Source of the DNA: Candidatus Omnitrophota bacterium
GTDB taxonomy: Bacteria > Omnitrophota > Gorgyraeia > Zapsychrales > Fredricksoniimonadaceae
Assembly (NCBI GenBank): GCA_015232565.1
Contig: JADFZK010000020.1
Location: 1 to 47,829 of the forward strand
DNA length: 47,829 bases
Reading direction: 5' to 3'
Below the pieces are notes generated by a model. That model searched no databases. It was not told where the DNA came from and was given only the letters and a program-made list of their open reading frames with translations. The position numbers and the translations under genes were made by a program. Each line of letters starts with the position of its first letter. The first letter of the stretch is position 1. Positions 9,601 through 18,404 of this stretch are shown piece by piece.

Positions 9601-9851
9601 AAAAGGACCGCTACCCCGTGTTTACACAGCCCGCCCCAGTCGGACGGGCAAGTGCAACGCACCACCGGTGCGCCACGCGTGAAAGAAGCAGTTACCTGGT
9701 ACGGGCGCCGCCGGGAGCCGCTGACCTCGGCCTTGACCTGCGGGCCTTCCCAGGCCAGCGAACGCACCATGCCGGCCCGATAATACTCTTCACCCCGGGT
9801 AAAAGTGGTCCCCCCGGCTATTTTCTTAACTTGCGGAAAAGTCAACGCCAT
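6645..9851 (-). CDS. SNF2-family helicase with SWIM zinc finger
   Basis: This 1068-residue protein is of the bacterial Rad54/HepA-like type. The N-terminal SWIM finger has C66-x-C68 and C76-x-H78. A long middle region is typical of these bacterial proteins. The ATPase core has Walker A 'DEMGLGKT' (630-637) and Walker B DEAQ (727-730). The C-terminal helicase lobe ends with 'DRTHRIGQKKAVV'. It should be a DNA- or nucleoprotein-dependent ATPase/translocase, probably acting in transcription or repair. The start is an ATG with no strong ribosome-binding site. The gene is divergent from the acyl carrier protein operon across 230 bp, and the downstream pseudouridine synthase overlaps it by 4 nt. 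Confidence 0.92.
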   Translation of the reverse strand: MALTFPQVKKIAGGTTFTRGEEYYRAGMVRSLAWEGPQVKAEVSGSRRRPYQVTASFTRGAPVVRCTCPSDWGGLCKHGVAVLLYLIDHGEPCTSDEPEALEADTPENQASGFKDFLAAADEAPSLRLGLTVKSLQTVSDRGVVFSLAVCYRGKVQKVVDIEQLLSLAAHGAAEQFPSLPMFTHGQEHFLTMLRGFIPAASEDHQRAHWRVQPYQLAILIEHISREAGIEIVDIKSQQKLAFIQEPPIGLRVTVRAAARKKLEVSASLHDPLQPQRVFDSGAILAGSRLWVFDQEALVFRVLQAKIEQRFLGYFLNSGRILDEEERQYFLVGVLPKLREFAEITFDDPAAYEMRVLAPELKPRYEIDTARGELVVSLIFDYGGVKLDYAGRSAGKYLEQIVDGTGVLVRRDIGREEALADELVKLYGLVPDGREGRFVVSSAEGMFELLAVHIPALARNGEVFVSDKAKRLFQPDAVITPLVRFSSSGIDWFSYDISFSRLGQSIDIPLKVVEEHLAAERKFVRLKSGEFVRLDTAAFERIAALMDERKDKGRLMTAHIPFILDELKAAGVGLQIDPATQKLYDELKGFQGIDAAAIPASLDGVLRDYQRHGVSWMAFLNKFRFGGILADEMGLGKTLQALAMIQRDIEGGCTLPSLVVCPTTLVWNWEAEIRKFLPGLKVLVIGGNERRAQIQKAPTAAVVITSYALLRRDIEHYHQHKFHYLILDEAQNIKNRHTISARVTKRLNADNRLALTGTPLENSVADIWSIFDFLMPSFLGEYERFREVYEVPITQDRNTDKLRELARRIAPFVFRRMKHDVIKELPEKIEQTSYCELEPAQAKLYAAMADKARVEAMNAYRTKGLQGSRMLILTLILRLRQICCHPELAGAGIKHRIGISAKTDLLKEMLGEILSSGHRVLVFSQFVGMLEIIRDHLTKEQIAFEYMDGRTQDRQKRVEHFNSDPTVQVFLLSLKTGGLGLNLTSADTVILYEPWWNPAVEQQAIDRTHRIGQKKAVVAYHLIARGTIEEKILELQERKKFLMSSLVLSDESIAKKLGWDDIKFLLDIK

Positions 9852-10017
9852 GAATGATCTTTCAAGAACTTTTTGCGGGTTTAACCCCGGATATTGTGTT
9901 TGGGAAGTCTTTACTGAAAAAAGACAATTTTTAAGTCTACCATACTTATGCCGCTCCCGGGGAAAGAATATTTTTCCGATAAAGCAAACAATAATGCAAT
10001 ACCCCTGGCGAAAGCGA

Positions 10018-10045
10018 TTGACAAGCGTGCCAAGTCACTTATAAT
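10018..10045 (+). promoter_or_regulatory. Promoter of the ACP-FkbH-MBOAT operon
   Basis: TTGACA (10018-10023), 16-bp spacer, TATAAT (10040-10045): both hexamers match the sigma-70 consensus perfectly. It lies 36 bp before the acyl carrier protein gene and should drive the five genes to 16509 at a high basal level. Confidence 0.85.
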
Positions 10046-10081
10046 TTTTTAATTATAATCAACATTCACCGGAACCTGGCC

Positions 10082-10387
10082 ATGCCTCCCAAAGAAAAGA
10101 TCCTTACCGCTATCAAAGACGCCATCAACGACATTAACGAAACTTTACCCCGCGACCGCAAGATCAGCGTCCACAATGATGTCCCGCTGTACGGCCCCGG
10201 CGGCGTGGTTGATTCTTTAACCCTTACCCTGCTTATTGTTGCGATCGAACAAAAGATCGAACAGAGCCTGCAGAAGACCGTCAGCCTGGTAGACCTGTCC
10301 ATAATTTCCGATGAAAACAATGTCTTCAAGAATATTTCCACTCTGACCGAACACCTAAGTTCCCTTATCGGGCAAAACGCGCAATGA
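10082..10387 (+). CDS. Acyl carrier protein, FkbH-associated type
   Basis: A 101-residue acyl carrier protein-like product. The phosphopantetheine site is the Ser of 'GGVVDSLTLTLLI' (Ser45, D-S-L motif). The sequence diverges from the fatty-acid ACP and is longer at both ends, as expected for a dedicated carrier. The next gene, FkbH-like, overlaps its stop by 4 nt, so the two are translationally coupled and probably partners: FkbH proteins load a three-carbon acyl group onto such carriers. It is the first gene after a consensus promoter. Confidence 0.85.
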   Translation: MPPKEKILTAIKDAINDINETLPRDRKISVHNDVPLYGPGGVVDSLTLTLLIVAIEQKIEQSLQKTVSLVDLSIISDENNVFKNISTLTEHLSSLIGQNAQ

Positions 10388-12069
10388 ACCAACCCGTCAG
10401 CGGACTTTTAATTTCGGATTTCACCATCGATACCCTGGGCGCCTTCCTGGTTAATGCGCCGCAACAGCCCCAATGCGAAATTAAAACCGGACCGTTCGGC
10501 CAGGTGATCGGGATCTTAAACAATCCCGCCGACAGCCTGTGGTCCACCCGTCCGGATTTTACGATAGTCTGGACCCAGCTATCCCACGTGGTGCCTTCTT
10601 TCCGGAAACTCCTGGCTTTTGAACCAGTCCCCGAGGCGCAATTGCTCCAGGAATGCGACACTTTCATAAACGCGGTCAAGAGCGCGGCCGGGCGGACCCG
10701 TTTTCTATTTGTAATGTCCTGGACACTACCGCCGTTCCTGCGCGGCTTTGGCCCCATTGACCATAAGCCCGGACTGGGCTGGCAAAGCGCGCTTCTCACA
10801 CTGAACAAAAGAATGGCCGACCAGCTTTCTGCCAGCCAGAATATTTTCATTCTCAACACCGCGGCCTGGACCCACACCCTGGGTGAGAATGCGTTCAATC
10901 CGAAACTGTGGTATTTAAGCAAGATCCCTTTTGATCCGTCGGTGTTCAAACTGGCCGCGCAGGACATCAAAGCCGCCATGCTCGCCTGCCTGGGCAAAAG
11001 CCGCAAGATCATTTTGCTCGACCTGGACGACACCCTCTGGGGCGGAGTAGTGGGCGAAACCGGCTGGCAGGCGCTAAACATCGGCGGCCACAATCCCACT
11101 GGAGAAGCTTACGCGGACTTTCAGCGGGCACTCAAAGCCCTGAAGAACCGCGGGGTCATACTGGGCATCATAAGCAAGAATGAAGAAGCCGTGGCTTTGG
11201 CGGCCCTGGAGCAACACCCGGAAATGATCCTGCGCCGGGAAGATTTCGCCGGCTGGCGCATAAACTGGCAGGATAAAGCCGCCAACATCCTGTCCCTGCT
11301 GGCCGAACTTAACCTGGGCGTCGATTCCGCGGTTTTTATCGACGATAATCCGGCCGAACGCAGCCGGGTCAGCCAGGCCTTGCCCGACGTACTGGTACCC
11401 GAATGGCCGGCGCACAGCCTTTTATACCCCAAAGCCCTTGCGGCCCTTTCCTGCTTTGACACCATCTACGTTGGCGCTGAAGACCGGGCCCGTGCCCGAA
11501 TGTATGCCACCGAACACCAGCGTCAGGAAATCCGCGCCCAGGCGCAGGATATCAATGAATGGTTAAAAAGCCTCAATATAACCGTCACCGTAGAACCGCT
11601 GAGTGCCGCCAACCTGCCGCGGGCGGCGCAATTACTGAATAAGACCAATCAAATGAACCTTACTACCCGCCGCTTAAGCGAAGCGGAATTTATGGCCTGG
11701 GCAAAAGAACCCGGGCATACGGTCTGGACCTTCCGGGTTCAGGATAACCTGGGCGATTCGGGCCTGACCGGTATAATCAGCCTGGAGCTGGCCGCCAAGA
11801 CCGGCCACATTGTCGATCTGGTCCTCAGTTGCCGGGTTTTTGGCCGACAGCTGGAAGACTTAATGCTGGCCATACTCATTGCCCACGCGGCCAAACAGGG
11901 CGCCGAAACAATTACCGCCCGTTATTTGCCCACTGAAAAGAACCCGCCCTGCCTGGAATTCTTACGCGACCGCTCGGGCTTTACCGCACTGCCCGACAAC
12001 CTGTTCTGCTGGAAAACCACCCAGGCTTATGCCATGCCGAGTATGATCACGGTGACCAATGCCTCTTAA
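10384..12069 (+). CDS. FkbH-like HAD-IIIC protein (glyceryl-ACP synthase type)
   Basis: A 561-residue protein in three parts. An SGNH-like N-terminal region covers about 1-195. The HAD domain has motif I 'LLDLDDTLWGG' (Asp213, Asp215, Thr217) and 'VFIDDNPAER' (317-326). A C-terminal GNAT-like part contains 'KTNQMNLTTRR' (420-430) and 'SCRVFGRQLE' with Cys483. Studied FkbH proteins take 1,3-bisphosphoglycerate, remove phosphate and load D-glyceryl on a carrier protein. All hallmark residues I can check are present. The gene overlaps the ACP gene by 4 nt and the dehydratase/reductase fusion by 11 nt, so all three act in one pathway. There are no polyketide synthase modules nearby, so the acyl unit probably serves transfer by the MBOAT protein. 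Confidence 0.88.
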   Translation: MNQPVSGLLISDFTIDTLGAFLVNAPQQPQCEIKTGPFGQVIGILNNPADSLWSTRPDFTIVWTQLSHVVPSFRKLLAFEPVPEAQLLQECDTFINAVKSAAGRTRFLFVMSWTLPPFLRGFGPIDHKPGLGWQSALLTLNKRMADQLSASQNIFILNTAAWTHTLGENAFNPKLWYLSKIPFDPSVFKLAAQDIKAAMLACLGKSRKIILLDLDDTLWGGVVGETGWQALNIGGHNPTGEAYADFQRALKALKNRGVILGIISKNEEAVALAALEQHPEMILRREDFAGWRINWQDKAANILSLLAELNLGVDSAVFIDDNPAERSRVSQALPDVLVPEWPAHSLLYPKALAALSCFDTIYVGAEDRARARMYATEHQRQEIRAQAQDINEWLKSLNITVTVEPLSAANLPRAAQLLNKTNQMNLTTRRLSEAEFMAWAKEPGHTVWTFRVQDNLGDSGLTGIISLELAAKTGHIVDLVLSCRVFGRQLEDLMLAILIAHAAKQGAETITARYLPTEKNPPCLEFLRDRSGFTALPDNLFCWKTTQAYAMPSMITVTNAS

Positions 12070-13732
12070 AACATCCCTCACTTCTTATTCCGAAGGCTGG
12101 GCCTGGCACGGCGAATTTACCATGACGGACGAACTGCTGACGGCGTTCAGCCAACTAACCGGCGACCTTAACGCCATGCACATGGACAGCACAACGGCCC
12201 GGGCTTATCCCTACCGCCAACGCGTGGCTCATGGCATGCTTTCAGTCAGCGCTCTATTATTATCCACACCGCTGGCCGACGGGAAAAACGTCATCAAGAA
12301 ACTTTCCGGACGCTTCAATAATCCGGTGTTCGTCAATGACCTGGTGACTATAGACCTGGCCTGGCTAGCAAGCGACACCCTTACTGCGACCCAGTCTTTT
12401 TCGTACACCATTCGCACTTCTTCCGTCAAAGACATTGCGGCTTACGGGGAAATAGCCCTCGCTCCCGGCCAGTCTGAAAATGGTTCAGAAAAACCATCCC
12501 GCTCACTGGTAACCACGCCTCTGGCCGAGAACGCTCTGGAATTGGCGCAAATAACCAGATGCCTCTCGGAAAACTTTTCTTTTATCGTCGCTCCGGACTT
12601 GCTGAACCAATGGATCAACCTTTTAAAAAGCCGCGGGCATTTCAGTTCACTGCCCGATGAAAAAATTACGCCTTCAGCCGAACTGGCCGCAACCTTGCTG
12701 ACGTCCACGCTGGTAGGCATGCGCCTGCCCGGCAGGCTGGCTACTTTTCTGGACTTCGCTTTCAGTTTCCCGGCACCGCTGGCCCCGCTGACCGCTTACG
12801 AGCTTAAAGGCACTGTAGATTATATTTCCGCCGCAAATCAGATTATTATTGAAAACGTGCGCATCTATGTTAAAAATACTACCCAAAACCCAGCTCCGCT
12901 AATGCAAGGGAAAGTAACGGTAAAAATGAACGAACCATCCCAGGCCGCGCCCGCCATGCAAGACCTCAATACTGATATGGGCTTAAAAGGCAAGACCGTG
13001 CTCATAACCGGCGCCAGCCGCGGCATAGGCGCCACCACCGCCCGGCTTTTTGCCTGTTACGGCGCCAATGTTATAGTTAATTACCACCAAAGCCAGACCG
13101 CCGCGGAAGCGGTAGTAAAAGACATCAACACGGCCGGCCCCGGACGAGCGCTGGCGATCAAAGCCGACGTCAGCCAACGGGAAGAAGTAAAAGCTCTTTT
13201 TGCCCAGGCCCGCCAGGCTTTCGGCCCCGTAGACATTCTGGTGAACAATGCGGTCGGCGATTTTATCCCGATAGCTTTTCCGGCCCTCACCTGGGACCGG
13301 TTACAGCAAGACCTGGAGGTGGTAGTAAAGGGCGCCTTCAATTGCTGTCAGGAAGCTATCCCCGGAATGATCCAGAACAAAGGCGGGCGCATCATCAATG
13401 TTATAACCATTGCCACCGAGACCCCGCCGCTTAACCAGGCAAAATACGTCATCGCCAAAAGCGCGCTGGTGGGCCTTACCCGCAGCCTGGCAGTGGAAAT
13501 GGCCGCGCACAATATCCTGGCGAATATGGTCCTGCCCGGCATGGTCGAGACCGACCTCACCAAAACAATAGCCCCGGCGATCCGGGAAAAGATCAAGAAC
13601 CATATACCGTTAGCCCGGCACACTTCTACCGTAGACGTAGCCAAAGCCATAGTAACTTTGGCCAGCGCGCTTACACCCTATACCACCGGGCAAAAAATAC
13701 TGGTTACCGGCGGTTTACCACCCTTTATTTAG
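12059..13732 (+). CDS. Double-hotdog (MaoC-like) dehydratase fused to FabG-type reductase
   Basis: This is a 557-residue fusion. Residues 1-140 are a MaoC-like hydratase/dehydratase hotdog with the catalytic stretch 'GDLNAMHMD' (Asp36, His41) and 'VAHGM'. Residues about 150-295 look like a second, degenerate hotdog. Residues 308-557 are a short-chain dehydrogenase with the nucleotide motif TGASRGIG (317-324), NNAV (396-399) and catalytic Tyr463/Lys467. At the usual catalytic Ser position, 13 residues before Tyr, there is Thr450. The protein should reduce a 3-oxoacyl-carrier substrate and remove or add water. It overlaps fkbH and is followed 8 bp later by the MBOAT gene. It may modify the FkbH-loaded acyl group or an acyl-ACP from fatty-acid synthesis. 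Confidence 0.85.
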   Translation: MPLKTSLTSYSEGWAWHGEFTMTDELLTAFSQLTGDLNAMHMDSTTARAYPYRQRVAHGMLSVSALLLSTPLADGKNVIKKLSGRFNNPVFVNDLVTIDLAWLASDTLTATQSFSYTIRTSSVKDIAAYGEIALAPGQSENGSEKPSRSLVTTPLAENALELAQITRCLSENFSFIVAPDLLNQWINLLKSRGHFSSLPDEKITPSAELAATLLTSTLVGMRLPGRLATFLDFAFSFPAPLAPLTAYELKGTVDYISAANQIIIENVRIYVKNTTQNPAPLMQGKVTVKMNEPSQAAPAMQDLNTDMGLKGKTVLITGASRGIGATTARLFACYGANVIVNYHQSQTAAEAVVKDINTAGPGRALAIKADVSQREEVKALFAQARQAFGPVDILVNNAVGDFIPIAFPALTWDRLQQDLEVVVKGAFNCCQEAIPGMIQNKGGRIINVITIATETPPLNQAKYVIAKSALVGLTRSLAVEMAAHNILANMVLPGMVETDLTKTIAPAIREKIKNHIPLARHTSTVDVAKAIVTLASALTPYTTGQKILVTGGLPPFI

Positions 13733-13740
13733 GAAGTGCC

Positions 13741-15177
13741 ATGCTATTTAATTCTTTTGAATTCGCCGTATTCTTTCTGATCGTTCTGCTTGCTTACCGC
13801 CTCTTGCCCCATCGCGGGCAGAACATCATGCTGTTAGCGGCCAGTTACCTGTTCTACGCCTCCTGGGACTGGCGCTTTGCTCCCCTGATATTCCTGTGCA
13901 CGGCCGCTTCGTACATTTCGGCCGACCAGATATTTAAAAGCGCCAACACTACCCATCGCCGCTGGTGGCTCATCGCGAGCCTGGTGGTAAACCTGGGAGT
14001 ATTAGGCTTCTTTAAATACTGCAACTTTTTCATCGAGAATTTCAACGCCCTGCTGGGGACGTTCGGGCTCAGCGCCCCTATTCCCGCGCTCGCGATCATC
14101 CTGCCGATGGGAATATCGTTCTTCACTTTCCAGGCTTTAAGCTACACCATCGACATTTACCGCCGCACCCTCAAGCCCATGGGCAACTTCCTGGATTTTG
14201 CCCTCTTCAAAGCTTTCTTCCCTTTGCTGATGGCCGGGCCCATTGAACGCGCCTCACACCTTTTGCCGCAAATAGTAAACCCCCGGCGCTGGACGCTGGA
14301 AGGCTTAAAGCAAGGCAGTTTCCTGATCTTTCTGGGGCTTTTCCAGAAGATATTCGTGGCCGATAACCTGGCCCGAATAGTTAATCCGGTCTTCGCCGAT
14401 CCCTCGGCTTTTCAGGCCGTCGATATCCTGGTGGCGGTATATGCTTTTACCTTCCAGATCTTTTGCGATTTCGCCGGCTACAGCAACATCGCCCGCGGCC
14501 TGGGCGCCATCCTGGGCTTTAAAATAATGGTCAACTTCGACCTGCCCTTCTTTGTTACCAATGTGCAGGAATTCTGGAATCGCTGGCATATCAGCCTGAG
14601 TTCCTGGATCCGCGATTATCTGTATTTCCCTTTGATGGGCACCTTGCGCAAAGTGCCGGGCAACGCGCGGGTTTACCTGGCCTTGCTGATCTCCATGTCC
14701 CTCATTGGCCTCTGGCACGGAGCCTCCTGGCATTTTGTGGTCTTCGGCCTCTACTACGGCGTTTTGCTGGTGCTTTACATAATATTCCGCGCGCATTTCA
14801 GCCGCCTGATCGAACCCCGGTCCGACCTGGGAAAGAACCTGTGGTTCTGGACGCGGGTGCTATTCATGTTCAATCTTACCGCCTTCGGCATGCTGCTCTT
14901 CCGCGCCCGTTCAATGGGCCACCTGGGCTCAATACTTTCGTATTTGTTCTCGCTAACCGACCCGTCTTTGGTACGCTGGGACCTGCTTTTTAGCGCTTTG
15001 GGCTTTGCCACGCCAGTAATACTCTTGCAATACGGCGAATTTCGCTTTAAGGATATTTTCTTTATTCTTTCCTGGCGCAACTGGTTCTTGCGCATTGTCG
15101 TGTTGGCCTTTATGGCTTACCTGATGTTCGGCTGGGGCGTCCTGACCGCCGAAGAATTTATTTATTTTCAATTCTGA
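13741..15177 (+). CDS. MBOAT-family membrane O-acyltransferase
   Basis: A 478-residue polytopic membrane protein of the AlgI/DltB-like family. It has the family signature 'EFWNRWHISLSSWIRDYLYFP' (277-297, His283) and the catalytic-His motif 'GLWHGASWHF' with His326, plus about ten hydrophobic spans. Such proteins move an acyl group across the inner membrane and onto a polysaccharide, teichoic acid or similar molecule. Here the acyl donor is probably the carrier encoded at 10082. AGGAAG lies 4 nt before the ATG. The SGNH gene follows, the usual partner that completes transfer outside the membrane. Confidence 0.92.
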   Translation: MLFNSFEFAVFFLIVLLAYRLLPHRGQNIMLLAASYLFYASWDWRFAPLIFLCTAASYISADQIFKSANTTHRRWWLIASLVVNLGVLGFFKYCNFFIENFNALLGTFGLSAPIPALAIILPMGISFFTFQALSYTIDIYRRTLKPMGNFLDFALFKAFFPLLMAGPIERASHLLPQIVNPRRWTLEGLKQGSFLIFLGLFQKIFVADNLARIVNPVFADPSAFQAVDILVAVYAFTFQIFCDFAGYSNIARGLGAILGFKIMVNFDLPFFVTNVQEFWNRWHISLSSWIRDYLYFPLMGTLRKVPGNARVYLALLISMSLIGLWHGASWHFVVFGLYYGVLLVLYIIFRAHFSRLIEPRSDLGKNLWFWTRVLFMFNLTAFGMLLFRARSMGHLGSILSYLFSLTDPSLVRWDLLFSALGFATPVILLQYGEFRFKDIFFILSWRNWFLRIVVLAFMAYLMFGWGVLTAEEFIYFQF

Positions 15178-15195
15178 TTAACGAAAGCCGCCTCA

Positions 15196-16509
15196 ATGAA
15201 GAAAACTTTCTTGTTCCTGAAATACACCCTGTGTTTCCTGCTCTGCCTGGAGGCCTTCCTGTGGATCGGCAGTTGGGTTACTCAAAGCACCCAGAAGATC
15301 AGCAATGTCCAGCAAGCCTCCGCCAAAAACACCTTTCGGATCCTGTGTGTGGGCGAATCGAATACCCTGGTGGGCGGCAAGGAATCCTACCCCAGCCAAC
15401 TGCAGGATATCCTGAACGAACGCTTGCCCGGGCGCAACATAGAAGTCATCAATCAGGGCATGGCCGGTTACAGTACCGAAAGAATAGCCCAGGAACTGCC
15501 CGAATGGCTGAAGACCATGAAGCCCGATATGGTGCTGGCAATGATAGGAATATACGACGTTGAACAAATACGGCGGGATAAAGTGTCGGCGGAATCCGCC
15601 TCCCTGGGCTTTATGCAGAACGTAAAACTTTACCGGCTGGCATTACAGCTGCAACAAAAGATCTTCGCCTCCCTGCAGGAATATGTTCAGCGCCAGAAAC
15701 AGCAATTCACCAGCCGCGCCCAACAACAAATGGCCGGCCTGACCGAACATGAAATGTTCCAGAACGCGATCAAGGACGCACCCGAGGATTTAAGAAAGCT
15801 TTATGTCCTGATCGTCCTTACCGAAGGCAATGCCAAGACCGAGATCGCCGACCAGCTCTTCGCCCGGTTCTTCAGCCTTAACAAAAACCCGCTGATCTAC
15901 CGCTGGGTCATCAAACAATACGGCCGTTTCCTGATGCGGAACAAGCTTTACGAGAAGTTCATCACTGTCCTGGAAGATATTCCCACCAATGCCTGGTCGA
16001 TGGATTGGGTTAACAGTTATTGCGACAGCACCGAGAATGTTAACAAGGTAAGAGAAGCTATCGAACGGAAAGTCCGCAAGACCGACGAGACCGACGCTTA
16101 CGGTTATGTGGCCGCCTGCCTGGAGAAGAACGGGCAGAAAGACCTGGCCGCGGCTTTCATCAAGGAAAAGATCGGTACGTTCCGGGACGCCTACGCCTCC
16201 GAGTCAACCCGCAAGAATTACCTTGCGGTCAAGGACCTGCTCATTGCCAAAAAGGTGCGCCCGGTATTTATCCAATATCCCCTGCGCGACCTGGCGCCCC
16301 TGAAAGCCATATTCGCCTCCCAGCCCGATAAGGACCGGATAGTCTTTGTGGATAATGGCCCGGTATTCAAGGCAGCCGTGGCCGCCAGCTCTTATGCCAC
16401 CTACTTCGTAGATCGGGCCTCGGGCGATACCGGCCACGCCACGCCGCTGGGCAAACACCTGCTGGCCGAGAACATCGCCAACACCATCATGCCTTATTTA
16501 AAAAATTAA
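15196..16509 (+). CDS. Membrane-anchored SGNH/GDSL protein, acyl-transfer partner
   Basis: A 437-residue protein with one N-terminal membrane anchor (residues about 5-28), so the bulk is outside the membrane. The SGNH core shows 'CVGESNT' (nucleophile Ser55; Glu replaces the common Asp before it), the block around Gly/Asn in 'INQGMAGYS', and the C-terminal D411-x-x-H414 ('GDTGHATPLG'). A helical insertion of about 200 residues separates the blocks. It resembles AlgX/AlgJ/DltD-type partners that finish O-acylation started by an MBOAT protein. It is the last gene of the operon and converges on htpG with only a 6-bp gap and no visible terminator. Confidence 0.82.
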   Translation: MKKTFLFLKYTLCFLLCLEAFLWIGSWVTQSTQKISNVQQASAKNTFRILCVGESNTLVGGKESYPSQLQDILNERLPGRNIEVINQGMAGYSTERIAQELPEWLKTMKPDMVLAMIGIYDVEQIRRDKVSAESASLGFMQNVKLYRLALQLQQKIFASLQEYVQRQKQQFTSRAQQQMAGLTEHEMFQNAIKDAPEDLRKLYVLIVLTEGNAKTEIADQLFARFFSLNKNPLIYRWVIKQYGRFLMRNKLYEKFITVLEDIPTNAWSMDWVNSYCDSTENVNKVREAIERKVRKTDETDAYGYVAACLEKNGQKDLAAAFIKEKIGTFRDAYASESTRKNYLAVKDLLIAKKVRPVFIQYPLRDLAPLKAIFASQPDKDRIVFVDNGPVFKAAVAASSYATYFVDRASGDTGHATPLGKHLLAENIANTIMPYLKN

Positions 16510-16515
16510 AGCTCG

Positions 16516-18366
16516 CTAAGCTGTTGCTTCCTTCATAATGTCGATCATACGATTTACATACTCGGAACGCGAGGTTAGTTCTCCGTCTAGTAACTGCGCG
16601 CTTTCATAAAGTTGCACCACACATTTCTTTAACAAAGCATCCGAAGGATTTGCCAGAAAACGGCGCGAAAGGTTTTTTAGCACCGGATGATCAATGTTAA
16701 CTTCCATAATGCGCTTGGCTGACACCACATCCTGGCCCATCATTTTCATCATGCGTTCAGTCTGACGGTCCAACCCTTCCGAGCTGGAAACCAGCGTTAC
16801 TGCCGAATCCACCAGCCGCCTGGACACCCGCACATCTGCCACCTGTTCTTTAAGTGTATCCTTGAACAAGCCCACCAAAGACTTGGAGAGATCGTCCTCG
16901 CCCTTCTTCTCGGGATCGCCGGCCGTATCCAACTCAATATCTCCCTGGTCGATAGCCTTAACGGGCTTTTTGTCGTATTCGGTTATGGAGGGAATCACAA
17001 AAATATCCACCGGCTCAGTAAGAAACAGGACCTCCTGGCCGTGCTTGCGGAAATACTCCAGATTCGGATTATGCTCGATCTGGGCCCGGCCGTCTCCGGC
17101 AAGATAATAAACCGCTTTCTGCCCTTCTTTCATGCGGCCGACATAATCCTTGAAAGAAGTCAGCTCGCCGGCCTTCCGGGTGGAACTTTCAAAACGCATC
17201 AGTTCGATCAATTTCTCCCGGTTGGCGAAATCCGAATTTAACCCGGTTTTAAACAAAGGCCCGAAAGTCTTGTGAAAGGCGAGATACTTTTCGGTCTCTT
17301 TATTGGCCATCTTTTGCAGCCACTGGATGATCTTCGCCGTTAAAGTGGCCCGGATGCTGGCCATCGCCGGGCAAGACTGCACCACCTCGCGTGAGACATT
17401 AAGCGGCAGGTCACTGGTATCCACCACGCCGCGAATGAACTGCAAGTATTCCGGCAAAAGATCCTTGCAGTCGTCCATGATCATGATCTTGTTGGCGTAC
17501 AACTGCACTGTTTTGTGCTGACGGGTGCGCATCAGGTCGAAAGCCGCCCGGCGGGGAATGAACAAAAGCGCCTTGAACTCGGCGCCCGAGCCCTCCACTG
17601 CCAAATGCAGGGAAGCCAACGGCTCCTCGTAATCATTGGCAATGAACTTGTAGAATTCATTGCGTTCTTCGTCCTTAACATCGGCCTCGCCCTTGCGCCA
17701 CAAAGCCTCTACCGTATTGGCTTTATCCTTACCAACGAAGATCGGGAAATCCGCGAAGTTGGAATATTTCCTGATTATCTCGCGGATCTTGTGTTCGCCG
17801 GCAAATTCCAGGGCCCCGGCTTTGAATTTAAAAAAGATGGACGTCCCCCGGTGCTCCTTAACGATCTCTTCAATGGTAAAACTTGATTCACCCGTTGAAA
17901 CCCAGCGGTAGCCCCGGGAATCGCTGGCAGCGTGGCGCGTCTCGATGGTTACCTCGTCGGCCACCATAAAGACCGAATAAAAACCCACCCCGAAACGGCC
18001 GATCAGCTCGCCCGCGGCTTTCTTCTCCTCGGCCATTTTCTTAAGGAACTCCAGGGTGCCGGAGCGGGCCACTGTCCCGATGTTCTCCGTAAGGTCTTCC
18101 CGGGTCATGCCAATACCATTATCGGAGATCGTAAAAGTCCCCGCCTTGTCATCGACACTGATCCGGATCTCCAGCTCTTGTCCTTTATCGAGGATATTTT
18201 CATCGGTCAACTGCCGGTAACGTAATTTGTTCAACGCGTCCGACGCGTTGGATATCAATTCCCGCAAGAAAACTTCCGGATGGGTGTACAACGAATGGAT
18301 GATAAGCTGTAAGAGCTGTTTCATTTCCGCCTTGTACTCAAATGTCTGCACGCCACTGTTTTCCAT
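16516..18366 (-). CDS. htpG: Chaperone HtpG (Hsp90)
   Basis: Bacterial Hsp90, an ATP-dependent cytosolic chaperone. The 616-residue product has the GHKL ATP-binding motifs 'ELISNASDALNKLRY', 'DNGIGMTREDL' and 'GRFGVGFYSVFMVAD', a middle domain, and the dimerisation domain. Its length is normal. I start it at the ATG at 18366, not at the longer frame to 18465: AGGAGAG stands 7 nt before this ATG, the known N-terminus begins near 'TFEYKAEMKQLLQLI', and the longer frame crosses the terminator of the upstream gene. It has its own promoter and a single-gene transcript. Confidence 0.96.
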   Translation of the reverse strand: MENSGVQTFEYKAEMKQLLQLIIHSLYTHPEVFLRELISNASDALNKLRYRQLTDENILDKGQELEIRISVDDKAGTFTISDNGIGMTREDLTENIGTVARSGTLEFLKKMAEEKKAAGELIGRFGVGFYSVFMVADEVTIETRHAASDSRGYRWVSTGESSFTIEEIVKEHRGTSIFFKFKAGALEFAGEHKIREIIRKYSNFADFPIFVGKDKANTVEALWRKGEADVKDEERNEFYKFIANDYEEPLASLHLAVEGSGAEFKALLFIPRRAAFDLMRTRQHKTVQLYANKIMIMDDCKDLLPEYLQFIRGVVDTSDLPLNVSREVVQSCPAMASIRATLTAKIIQWLQKMANKETEKYLAFHKTFGPLFKTGLNSDFANREKLIELMRFESSTRKAGELTSFKDYVGRMKEGQKAVYYLAGDGRAQIEHNPNLEYFRKHGQEVLFLTEPVDIFVIPSITEYDKKPVKAIDQGDIELDTAGDPEKKGEDDLSKSLVGLFKDTLKEQVADVRVSRRLVDSAVTLVSSSEGLDRQTERMMKMMGQDVVSAKRIMEVNIDHPVLKNLSRRFLANPSDALLKKCVVQLYESAQLLDGELTSRSEYVNRMIDIMKEATA

Positions 18367-18404
18367 GGACCGTCTCTCCTTTTTGGATAAGTTTGAAAGT
18401 ATTA

